Positions 11,398 through 23,112 of a stretch of DNA of 64,000 bases are shown piece by piece; the stretch's first letter is position 1; the number at the start of each line of letters is the position of its first letter. Origin of the DNA: Gigaspora rosea (taxonomy: Eukaryota; Glomeromycota; Glomeromycetes; Diversisporales; Gigasporaceae); assembly GCA_003550325.1 (NCBI GenBank), contig QKWP01000347.1:283561-347560 (forward strand), given 5' to 3'. The position numbers and the translations under genes are program-made. Below the pieces are notes generated by a model that saw only the letters and a list, made by a program, of their open reading frames with translations, was not told the DNA's origin and ran no database searches.

Positions 11398-12896
11398 TTA
11401 GGTTGTTCTTCTTTCTTTTTGATACATTCTAGATAGTGCATCGACATTTGAATGCTTCCTCCTGGCGCAGTGTATAATTGAATAATTATAGGGCTGCAAC
11501 CTCAAAATCCAACGGGCCCTCTTTCCTTTTGGTTTCGACGTATGGAGCCATTTTAGAGCGGCATGGTCCATTATTATAGTGAAATGTTTGGTGCCTAGAT
11601 AATAGTGAAAATGCTCAACAGCCCATACGACTGCCAAACATTCGAGTTCTGGAGTTGAATAATTACATTCGGTCCTAGAAAGTCCTCTACTTGCATAGGC
11701 TACCACATATTCTTTGTGGCCTTTATCTTCCTGAGCCAATATGGCTCCTAAACCTATACCAGAGGCATCGGTGTGTAAATAAAATATTTCATTAAAATTC
11801 GGGTATCTTAAAATAGGTGTCATTATTAAATGTCTTTTTAGAGTTTCAAAGGCATTTTGTTGATCTTCTTTCCATTTGTAGAGGACGTCTTTTTCTAGTA
11901 GTTTATGAAGCGGTCGGGCTATCGTAGCGAATCCCTTGATAAAACGGTAATAATAAGATACCAGCCTGATAAATCCCCTCAATTGTCGAAGATTTGTTGG
12001 TGTTGGAAATTTTTTAACTTTTTCAACTTTTGATTCCCCCTCCTTATTAATTACATGTCCCAGGTAATTAATTTCAGTTTTAAAGAAAATACATTTTTCT
12101 GGATTCAATCTTAATTTTGCCTCTCTTAATCTGTTAAAAACAATTTTTAGATGTTTTAGATGTTCTTCTAATGAATTTGAGTATATATTTATATCATCTA
12201 GGTATACTACAGCGAAATCTCCAATACAACCTTCAAGCACCGTATTCATTAATCGTTGGAAGGTTCCGGGGGCGTTACAGAGGCCGAATGGCATTACTTT
12301 AAACACGTAAGTACTGTATTTTGTTATAAATGTAGTTTTTTCAATATTTTTTCATTTACTCCAACTTGCCAATATCCACTTATTAGGTCTAACGTAGAAA
12401 ACCATTGGGCTTTGCCGAAAGTGTCGAGGAGGTCAGAGATATGTGGAAGTGGATACGTATCCTTTTTTGTGATCGAATTTAATTTACGGTAATCTATGCA
12501 GAATCGTAGTTTACTGATTTTCCTTGGTACTATAACTACCGGAGAAGCCCAGGGACTATTTATCTCTATAATAAGCCCTTGTTTCTTTAGTTTATTAATT
12601 TTTTTCCTAATAAATTCATTTTCTTCGTAGGCTGCCCGGTAATACCACTGTTTAATCAGTGCGGAGTCCCCCGTATTAATGCTATGAGTGATAGCATTAG
12701 TTCGATCTAATTCTTCGAGACTTTGAGCAAACAGACTTTCTTCTGTAAGTAAGAATTCTTTGGCTAAATTCTGTTGCTCTTGTTTTAGTTCTTCGTTGTT
12801 TATCATTTCTTTTATTAAATTTTTTACAGATTTATCTTTGTTTTTATCCTCTTCTTTTTTTTGTGTGGGCACTTCTTCGATATTAGTTAAGTACAA
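11398..12896 (-). pseudogene. Ty3 reverse transcriptase and RNase H
   Basis: Frame one (12896-12324) holds the N-terminal RT motifs SPWASPVVIV and DYRKLNS. Frame two (12306-11398) holds MPFGLCNAPGTFQRLM, the catalytic YLDD (12204-12193), LGHVI, and then RNase H (LHTDASGIGLGAIL, ELECLAVVWA, NVDALSR). The frame changes near 12340 by what looks like one lost base. A second change near 11410 shifts the tail into the frame 11447-11148. The catalytic residues I can see are intact, but the polyprotein is not. Confidence 0.93.
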
Positions 12897-12917
12897 TGCG
12901 GGATTTTCCTCTATTAG

Positions 12918-13466
12918 TTAACTATTATTCTTTTCTAGTTTGTTGAATTCTTTTTCCTCATAGTCGAATTCGTCGAATGTATCTCCGCTGTCACTCTGGA
13001 TTTCTTCACTCTCAATTAGAATAAGACCTTCGGTACCAAAATTAGAAATTGGTATTTCTGCTAACCTATTAGCATATCGAAAGTACAATTTCTGCTCGTC
13101 AAAATGAATTCGAGCTTTTGTTCTTTGGAACCCATTGGTTCCCAGTAGTAAGGTATCGCCTGAAGATTCTACGACATGTAAAGTTGTGGGTATTACAACT
13201 TCCTGGACAACTAATCTAACATCTTTTACTATTTCTAGTGTTTTGGCCTTCGCTCCTGTGGCCATTACTACCATGGTGGTAGATTTGTCATTTATATTTA
13301 ACCCTAGTTTGTCTAGTAAGCATTTCGATATAATGCTTACGGCCGTGCCCAAATCTAATACTGCTAGTACCGGGCTGTTGCGTATTCGAATATAACACCG
13401 GGCTGCAGTCGTGCGGCATAGTTCTTCGGGGTAGATGAAATTAGTTTTTTTTAAGTTGTGGGCCAT
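12918..13466 (-). pseudogene. Ty3 aspartic protease region
   Basis: The retropepsin motif is seen as VLDLGTAVSIIS, where the usual triad is D-T/S-G. Here it reads D-L-G, so the catalytic loop has lost its Thr/Ser. A flap-like LLLGTNGFQR follows. The frame overlaps the upstream gag-side frame (13888-13451) by 16 bases and is out of phase with it. In Ty3 elements this protease cuts the polyprotein. Confidence 0.85.
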
Positions 13467-14715
13467 TTTAATATTTTGGCCAAGTTTCTTCTCTGGTTCG
13501 GGTATTGGAGTATCTGTCCTACTGTGGCGCTAGTAGGTAAGGCCAGAATATCATCCGCCACATTGTATGGGTTTAAAGAATCAATTTTTGACGGTCTACA
13601 TTTCCTTTTTGTCTTATTTAAGAGAGTTAAGTCCTGAGCCATAGGAAGATTGTCAATCTCCATATTTTGTTCCTTTTCTGACTGTTTTTGGGACATTCTT
13701 ACTTCCTTCCTTAATCTTCCTTCCCATTTAGAGTCCGCCAGACGTTTTTCAGCCCTCTGAGGGGTAACATTAACTAATGTATAAACTTCGTCATTATTAG
13801 TTTCTTCTATTTCACAGAAACTAATAGTTTTTGTCTTATTATAATTATCTCTTTTTTTATCAGGATATGGGTATTTTCTTTTCGACATACAGTTTTTAGC
13901 TGCATGTCCTATTTCACCACAATCGTGGTATTTAAGAGGTCATCCTCCTCTATAAAAGTTATTACAGGGCGATTTATCGTCGTATCCTTCATTTGGGCAG
14001 ACAGAGCTGCATAGTTTATTGTTAAGTTTTCAATAGTTTTCTTTAAGTCCCTTAACTCATTCCCTACTTGTTGCTATTCGCTTATTACATCAGGAGGCTG
14101 TTGACCATAGTTTCCTCCTGCTTCGACTCTCTTGGCCGCGGTGATAGCTTCATTTAGATTCTTAGGTGCAGCTACGGATACTAAAGTGGCATTATTGCCT
14201 TTTAGACCGTTTAAAAACATTCCAACAATGAACCCATCAGAAAAACCATTATCAACATTAATTCTATTGAGTAACTTTGTAAATTTTGTGGCATAGATAT
14301 CCACTTTCTCCATATCTTTTTGCCATAATTCATATAGTTCCATCTGCCAATGATGTTGATGTTCTTTCGGGGCAAATTGTTCTACAAACAAATGGTAAAA
14401 ACCTTTGCCTCGATCTGTTTCGTTTTCTTCTTTTACTTTCTAGTACTCGACGCTTTCTTTGATTGCTTTGTACCATACAGCCGCCATTTCTTTCAAGTAT
14501 CCAGATGCAATTTTTACCATATGGTCTTCGGTCCAATTATTGGCTTCCGATGCTCTTTTGAAATCATCAAACTATTCGAAAGAATCCTCATCGTCAGTTC
14601 CATAAAAGTACTTAACTTTTACTAAATTATTCTCCTTTGGAAGGGTTTTAACCCCTTCTTTGCTAGCCGAATTAGTCATGGCTTCCATGAACTTATTAAA
14701 CTGTTCTTCATTCAT
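13451..14715 (-). pseudogene. Ty3 gag, broken
   Basis: The likely start is the ATG at 14715. The Retrotrans_gag core follows (GYLKEMAAVWYKAIKES, then LFVEQFAPKEHQHHWQMEL). In-frame TAG codons occur at 14574-14572 and 14442-14440, both where Trp is plausible. A zinc knuckle just before 13888 reads HDCGEIGHAAKNC: the first cysteine of CCHC is replaced by tyrosine. The downstream basic tract (13888-13451) joins gag to protease. Gag forms the particle shell; this copy cannot. Confidence 0.85.
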
Positions 14716-14753
14716 TATTAATAGGTAAGATATAAAATTTTATGAAGTCGACA

Positions 14754-14771
14754 ATCTCACAGTTACCACCA
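14754..14771 (-). other. Primer-binding site of the Ty3 element
   Basis: Two bases inside the 5' LTR the minus strand reads TGGTGGTAACTGTGAGAT. This would pair with the 3' end of a tRNA ending ...GTTACCACCA, whose acceptor stem would begin GGTAACT. The same site with one change (TGGTGGTGACTGTGAGAT) sits next to the LTR at 59526. Confidence 0.7.
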
Positions 14772-14773
14772 AA

Positions 14774-15297
14774 TGTTACGGGCAGAAACGTATCCTTTTA
14801 TATAAAATGTACGAAAGTAGAGTTTTATTACTTAATATAACTCACCAAAGGTGTGACAATAGTGATTTGACAATTTATTAAAAAGTTTGTTATTAGTTTT
14901 ATTATGGAGAAATTTAGGAATATATTATAGGGTATTTATTATAATCTCCTAGGGTATGTTATTCTTTTACAAGAGGGAAATTACAGAGCTTTTATAACTT
15001 TTACTAGATTAACGAACTGAGGAGGTTCACAGATGGATCCCGGTATAATCACTATAACTAAAGGGTTTACGATATTGATTATTACATGATAAGTACTATA
15101 TATTATAGTAACAATGGCTATCTTTACAATTTTTAATAACTATTTTTAAGTAATCTTTAATTCATGATTTCTTCTCTTTAGGTTCCTTGAATTACTTCGC
15201 CGTAAGGTGAGCCGGAGTATGTATGATCGATCGTGGACTGCCGATATGCGATTGATCGACATGGCACAGTGTACTTTAATTGATTATCCCCGTGACA
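14774..15297 (-). repeat. 5' LTR of the Ty3 element
   Basis: It is a direct copy of 6125-6705, ends TGTTAC and GTGACA, and is followed by the GTTA target duplication. Confidence 0.92.
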
Positions 15298-15565
15298 GTT
15301 AATTGTATTATTTTATGCAATTCCAGGTGCATTTATTAGTTTATTTTATTCATGAAAAGTATGTGTAACTTTTAAATATTTAAATCCTAAAATGCATTAA
15401 TAAATCAATTTTTTTTTATAAGCACAAGCTTTATTTTAATAACAATATTTGCTTGTTTTAGAGCAATATAAGTATAAAAATAAAAATAAAAAAATTTTTA
15501 CATAAAAAAATTTGTCTAATTTAATAATTTATACCTCTTCTTGGCACTTTGTTTAAATAAATATA
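15298..15565. other. Short spacer downstream of the RNF213-like gene
   Basis: AT-rich. It would hold the 3' UTR of the minus-strand gene. No clear polyadenylation signal was chosen. The retrotransposon starts only ~270 bp past the stop codon. Confidence 0.5.
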
Positions 15566-18500
15566 CTATTCACTATGATTATTTATTGTTATTTGAATTT
15601 CTTGATCAATAGCATGTTTTCTCTAAAAATTGTCAACAAATATGTAATTAGAAATAAATTATTCAAATATTAATATTATTAAAAAAAATAATATATTTAC
15701 CTCTTTAACAAACTTATAAGCATTATATATATGAGAAGTTGATAAAGTAGTTGGAAATTTAGCTTCTATGACATCTTTAGAAACGTAATCAGGCCAACAC
15801 CCAAGAGAATCAATGTCTACAAGATATAAAGAAAGAGGTGCATTTTCTTTAATGATTTCACTATCAGTTGACAAGTATCTTATAATAAGTCTCTTCAAAG
15901 CAGTCAAGAATGCTTTTGCAGGAATTTCTGTAGGCTTTTCTTTAAAATCGATTGATTTCATAATATCTTGCTTTATATATTCATTTAATTCAGCTTGATA
16001 TTTAAACGATATACAATTAACAACTATATCAGCAACATGTTCTTCAACCAACTCATAAAGTGCCACAATATGTTTAAGTTGCAATCCTGTATTTGCTAAT
16101 AATTCATAACTACTATTATTTCTTTTCATCACACTTAATTTCATCCATTTTTCTATATAATCACTAATCAAAGAATTACGGTCTCCTCCAGAAGTTTGTT
16201 TTAGGAAACAAATAATTATTTCTAGGACTGAAAGTAAATCCATTTGATTTTCTGATATTGCAAATTTGTTATTAGCAGGTATTGGCTCTTGATGTATTAA
16301 ATTTTTAATCTCTTCTAATATTGTCATAGATCTACTAAATAACTCTTTATTATACATAAATGCATTTAAATACATTTGATCTTTATTAATTTTGATTAAT
16401 TTTTTCCCATATACCAATTTTAAAGCCAATTCAGCTTCGATCTTGCATAGATCATAATGAATTTCTTGACCATGACCTAGTTTAAGATCATATTGACAAT
16501 ATAAAAAGATTTTATCAACATCATCATAATTAATTATTTGTTCTAAATTTGCATTTTCAAGATCGATAGATTCTAAATGATATCTTGGTTCTTGAACGTA
16601 TAATTTTTCAATAAATTTTAATGATTGGCAAGATTTAGGAGAAATTTCTATAACATCATTTAAAAAATTGTTTTGTAATTGAGCCAGGAATTCTATTACT
16701 GCACTTAGATATAAAGACTCATCAGTTGGTTCATACACATATAATCCATAAACTACAGAAATTTGATGATGTAATCTGGGCATTTCTTGTGGCAAATCCT
16801 TACATCGATATCGTTTCACATATGGAATCAAACAGTTCCATGAATTTGCAAAACTATTAAATGCTGTAATCAAAGACTCTTTGGTTTTTCCAGTATAATC
16901 ACTTCTACTTTCATTTTCTATAAATTGTCGAAAAGTTAATTGACGTGCCTTTTGTCTTTCAATATTATGAGAGAGACTTGAAGATAATATTTGTGTAAAT
17001 TTCACAATCGGTAAAATGTGTTGAATAAGGTTCAGATATTTTTCATGTTCCAAAAATACATTTAATAATGGGAACAATTCTTTGTTTTTATCATTAGACA
17101 TATAATATGATCTAAAATCGTTTAAATCTGGTTTTTTAATTAATCTCCAAAGCAGAGGTAAGTAATTCTCATTATACTGATCAGTAACCTCCATGGTCTC
17201 ATTAATTTCAAGTGAGTTTTCTGCATTCTTATCTAATGTCATTCGAAAATTATTAGTAGTTCCTAAAAAATTTTTTATTTTTGGTAAAATGTATCTTTGA
17301 TTAAAATCTTCTTCCCAAGCTTCTCTTTGAGCTGATGATGTAAACTTTTCTACAATTTTCTGAGAATCTTGTAACATATCTGAAAGTATTGAATGAATAA
17401 ATAATGATAAAGTTTCATCTTCACAGTTAAAAATAGTTTTTAATGCTTTCCAGTCATTTTCAATATGATTTTTACAGTGTTCAACTATATCAATACTCTG
17501 ATTATTAATAAAAGCAATAGTGGCTGGTAAATGTGCTTGAACGCCAATAATTATATGCAAGAACAGACGAAGGATTCTGTAAGAAGCTGGATGTAAAGTC
17601 CTAACAGTATGATAACTATCAACTATATCCTCAAATATATAGCCTTGTTTATCATTTATTGCAATACGTTGCCTTATTTTATCATTATCTATACTGCTAT
17701 TGCCTACATTAAGACTATGGTCTAGACCACCAATCACATTTTTGCATTGATTACATACACCAAGTTCATCTGGACGTCCACAATCACCAATAAAATAAAG
17801 ATTTCCGCATTTGCACTGATATCTATAAAGATTAATATATTTTAATTATTGGAATGACTTTTAAGTAAATAAAATGTTATATTTAAATATATTTAAAATA
17901 AATGATGAATACCTTCTTGTTCCATGATCCTTTGTTATTATAGCATTTGTTATTGAGGCCAACTCATCTGATGGACATGTCAATATATAGGTATCTTTAT
18001 AATCATGTAATGCTTGCATATATGCAGCTAAAGGAGATGAATTAACAGGATTTGAAATATTCAATGCTACTACATGAGCCACAACTGATGAAATAAATAC
18101 ATCAGTGTTTTTAATATTTGGGCTTAACTTGTATAATTGATGATTATTTGTCATAAAGTTTAAAAGATAAACTTTATAGTGTTTTGAAAGTTGAGAGGAT
18201 TGTAAGTACTTCGAAATAATTTGCATTAGAATATTTTCATTCATATTCAGTTTACGTGATGCTCTAATAAGATAAAATTTTGTTATTATCATTCCCGCTA
18301 ATGAAATTTTATAAGTTATCTCATTATTTCTAATAATAGTGTTAAGTATGTTATTTACTGATAATTCATCACTACAAGAAATTGTTTTAAATAAAAAATC
18401 TACTTGTTTAAATTGTTCAATGCTCCAATAAGGATTAAATCCAAGACGATTATCACAATCTGTTTTTAATACCCCGACCCATGGTAAAATTTGTTGTTGT

Positions 18501-21500
18501 GCATCACAAAATTGTTTAATTTCATAGGTTGTAAATTCTTTCAAATATAAAGACTTGAGTAAATATATTTTGAATGAGTGAATTAATGGATGAACTATTC
18601 TCAAATGATTGTTTAAATCATTAATGTTTATATTATCATTTGTAAATTGAAATTTAATAGGATTTGTTAAAAATCTTTCATTGAGTCTTGTATGATTCCA
18701 AAGTTCATTTGCAAATACTTTTAAAAGAGCAATTGCAGTAATTTTCTGTAATTCCTTGGAGTCACTGATCAAAATATCTATTGCTTTTAGAAAGTATTCA
18801 GACAATTTATCAAAATGATATTCTGTGAGTTGTGTCTGAATAACATCACAACATAATGCTGCAATTTCTGAGTTTTTATTATTTGCCAAGATATTTTCAA
18901 TAACTTGCAGCCGTTTTGTTCTTTTTAGCATTTCTGGATTATTTATAAGATTAAAAAATAATTTTTCTTGTGCTCTATTTTCTGATTCAAAAATTAGATA
19001 AATAATGTGAAAAGTAAATGGTAAAGGTCCTTGAGAAAATATTTTCATATAAAGATAAGAACGAATGGGTGCTTCAAGCGGAATTGTATTTAAACATCTA
19101 TAAATGAAAGATCGTTTTGTAAACAAATTAATTTCAGTCTCATCTGTTTGATCAAACATTCTGAAAATAATGTCAATAGATTGTTCTGAGAATAGATCAG
19201 TTTCAAGATGCATAATTTGAAGAATTTGTGCTAAAGGAATTGATTTAGACAAGTCATAATATACTTGAAGCACATTAAGTGATGATGAATTATCAAATGA
19301 ATTTGATAAATTGGAAGAAATTGTCAAAATATTTGCAACATCACACTGCCATAGTTGAAGCTTTTTGTCATCTTCATTAGCATTATTATAGCTGTTATAA
19401 ATAATATCATAAAGTCTATCAATCATGATATCTGGTTCTCGTTTTAATAAATCATCCTTCAAATTTAATTTTCTGCCTTTATCAAATTTTGTATTTAAAA
19501 TTTCTTCTGTAACGCTTGGCAATAATGAGGCTAATTGCGATTCAGCTAAGATTGAATCCTCATTACTCCACCAAAATGTATGAAGCCTTATAGGATCTGG
19601 TATTTCTTGACTCATATAATGAGATATGATTCGGCGTAATATTTGGCTATTAACAGTTTTTCCATGAGAAATTGCTGTCACAAAATCATTAAAATATGCA
19701 TTTGGAAATTTATACTGTGGTATTTTTAATGCAGGCACTAAGGAAATAATGTGCTCGGAAAGTTTTTCAACGCAATCATCAATAATGTGTGATTTGAGAC
19801 AACCAGTTTCTTCAAGATTGTCTGAAATGCTTTCTAATGTTTTTAAATCATCCTGATATATATTTTTAAATTTATTAATTTGTTCCATATAATATGTTGA
19901 AAACGGAAGTTTCAAACCATGAAATTTATTTATTATTTTATAGGGCATCTTTATATTCTCAATGTTAACTATCTTGTTATCCATAATTAGTGGTTTCCAG
20001 ATGGAGAATAGATTAGATGTATCATCATCATATTGATTATTTTCTTCATGAAGTAAATCATCATTATCAAGAATTAAAAGCCCTGATAATTTCTCTAAAG
20101 CAAATAAGAGTTTTGCTACAGGTTTTCTAACTTGGTTACAAATATATTTCTGTAAAGCAGTCAAAAATGAGGAATACAGATATAAATCTTTTTTGTTTAA
20201 TGCAACTTCTAATTGCCAATCTTTAAATTCATTGTTATGTAGCCATTCAAATGTTTTTGTTTTCATCCAATTCATGAATTCCTTATGTTGTGGTATTTTT
20301 TGATCCAAAGATCTATAATATAACAAAATAAAGTTACTAAACATCATTGATAAAAAAAATTAAAATTTGTAAAATGTAGAAATGACTAACCTAATGTAAT
20401 TAGCTTGTTCATCAGATGGTGGGAATTCTATGCGAAGCAAGCACCATAATAATTCTTGATCAATAACTCTATCAAATGTGTATACTCTTTCCAAAACATT
20501 TATCAAACTTTTATCTAAATAGGAAAGAAGAGGATACTCCTGAGGTATTAAAGTCTCATTAACAAATAGGTCCCATCCACACAAGAAATTGAAGGATGGC
20601 ATTGATGCTGCATTTTCTTTTCGTAAATGAATGATCATACAAACATGTTTAACTTGTTTCTCTGAGTATTGGTTTGCAATAAATTCATTTTTATATTGTT
20701 CTATAATGAATTTTGCAAGTTTAATACATTCTGAATTTGCTGAATTTATGTCACATTGTAAAATTAATAGATCGTCGTTAGATTCTAGCCAGAAATGTTT
20801 AATACGAGATTGAAATTGAGCTTCGCTTTTAAACGTTGAGAGTTTGTCAACCTGACATTTTAAAATATTATTTAAACAAAATTCAATATCAACATTGATG
20901 TTTGAGAATGTATAAATAATTGCATTAAAGCCTTGTGCATTTTTAGAATCCTTCAACAACGAATTGATATAGCCAGGTAGGTCTTCATGATATTGTTGAA
21001 AATATAAATTATACCAATATTTTATTTCATCATTACTTAGCATCGATTTTTTTGAACGTATAATTCCATCTGGCAAGGCTATACCTAGTAACATTTCTTT
21101 GCACTTGTGCAAGATGTCATTTTCATCTTCTAATTCTGGATTATTGCTATTATAAATTACTAAACTTTGCAATGTTTCATCTTTATCAAATCCAATAAAA
21201 ATGTCATTCTCATTAAAGTTTGATGCAGTCTCATCCTCTGTATTTAAGAGTGTTGATATCTGTTGCGACCATTCTACAAGTTTATTTAATATCCCTTCCA
21301 TTTCATCATCTATTATGTCATTTATAGTCATTTTTTGTTTTTCAAATCGATTTAATAATGGTGGATCTGAATAATTCACTTTTTTTTCATCAAGAACTAA
21401 TATGCATCTAAAATTTTTATGAACGCAAACCATAGGATTTGAATAAGCTCCCAGTGCAACACGTGTATAAAATGTTTGATTTCCTTCTTTTCCTACGGTT

Positions 21501-23063
21501 ATATAATTTTGATTCCATAAATCATAAAGACTTCCTTTAAATTTTTTTTAAAAAAATATATATATATAACGTTAAACAATGCATGAATATTACATTTAAA
21601 AAAAATATAATAACCAAATATTACCGTAAATAATATCAAGATCTGTTAAAATTAATGGTCTTCCTTCCTCTACGCACATCTATAGATAATAAAATATTTT
21701 TATCATTAAATATTGTATCATTATAAGTATCACTATACAGTAATTAGAACAATTTACGCTTACCATAATACGGCTTAATACACTATATTGATAATCATCA
21801 TTAAAATCATTAGGAAATTGACTACCATAAATAACTACAGGTTCCAAATCCAAATTAGCATCTACTAATTCTTGATTCCATTGCTTTAATTTATATGTCA
21901 AAATGTTTACGATTGAATCACTTTTTCCAATAATCATTAAATGACGTGCATTTTGATCCTTCAAGTTAGCTTTAATGAGATCATCGATTGTAAGATCATC
22001 AATAGGACCATGAAATTCTGTCATAACTTTATCAAAGTGAACTCTGTAAAGTTCATTCATTTGATTAGTTCCTCCAAAATTTCTTGCTAATGCCATTTGT
22101 GCAGACTATAAACAAAATAATTAGACAATATAGTTAAAGATTATAAAGATTTATAAAGATTTATACATTTAAAATACAAATATTTATATAAATACCTCTC
22201 CACCACTAAGACTTTTGACCAAAAAATAATAATCTCGAAGTCCATGAAAGTTATTAATAGGTTGAACACTCCTATACTCAAGATAAGAATCAGCCAAAGC
22301 TTTAAATTGCGATTCTGTGCCCTTTCCCAATAAAAGTCTTGTTGTATCAATAAGTTCATTGTTATCAAAATTAGGTCTAAAATAATATTTTTGAAAAAAT
22401 TTTGATTTCAAAATTTAACATAAAGTAAATAAGTAAATAAAGTAATGTATTTACAGTAACTCTACTAACCTCTGTACTAATAAAGCTCTGCTTGATTTAG
22501 AATTATCAAGCCTCCAATTACTTATTCCAATAACAGAAACTCCTGGAAGTTCTGCAGGATAATTTGGTTCGAGTAAATAATGTAAAACTTTTAATGGATT
22601 ATGAGGACTTTTTTCAGCCAAGCCAACTAATTAAAAAAAAAGGCGTCAATTACAAAGTTAATTAACACTAATACAAATATCTATTGTAAAAAATAAATAA
22701 ATAAGGTTAAAACATTTACTTTCATCAAGTAACACGACAGTGATTAACGGAAATTCTTCTGAATTTCCTTTTTGATAATTATTTGCTTTGTTAAATACTG
22801 TACTGATACCATCAGATGTCGATGATGATGATCCTTGATGAGGAACTAGATATACCTACAAAAAAATCAATTCATTAAAATTTAATTATTGTGAGAAATA
22901 ATTTAAAATATTATAGTTTTTATTAGTTTAAAATTTGGCTTACTTGAGGAAGAGTTCTAAAGTATTCATCATCAGAATCATTTCCACGGAGACTTTGACT
23001 AACTAGACGAATAGCCAAAGATTTTGATGCACTAAATCCAAAGAAAAAAAAATTATTCTATTA

Positions 23064-23112
<49 letters not shown>

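Larger units (their letters stand above)
6125..15297 (-). mobile_element. Decayed Ty3/gypsy LTR retrotransposon
   Basis: Two direct LTRs (6125-6705, 14774-15297) enclose, on the minus strand, gag, protease, reverse transcriptase, RNase H and integrase in the Ty3/gypsy order. The flanking 4-mer GTTA occurs at 6121-6124 and 15298-15301, and LTR ends are TGTTAC ... near-TGACA. The coding part is broken by stop codons (14572-14574, 14440-14442, 10109-10111), a one-base frameshift near 12340, another near 11410, and insertions at 7529-8848 and 9027-10049. It cannot encode its own proteins. The 5' LTR lacks a ~55-bp block present at about 6383-6434 of the 3' LTR. Confidence 0.93.
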
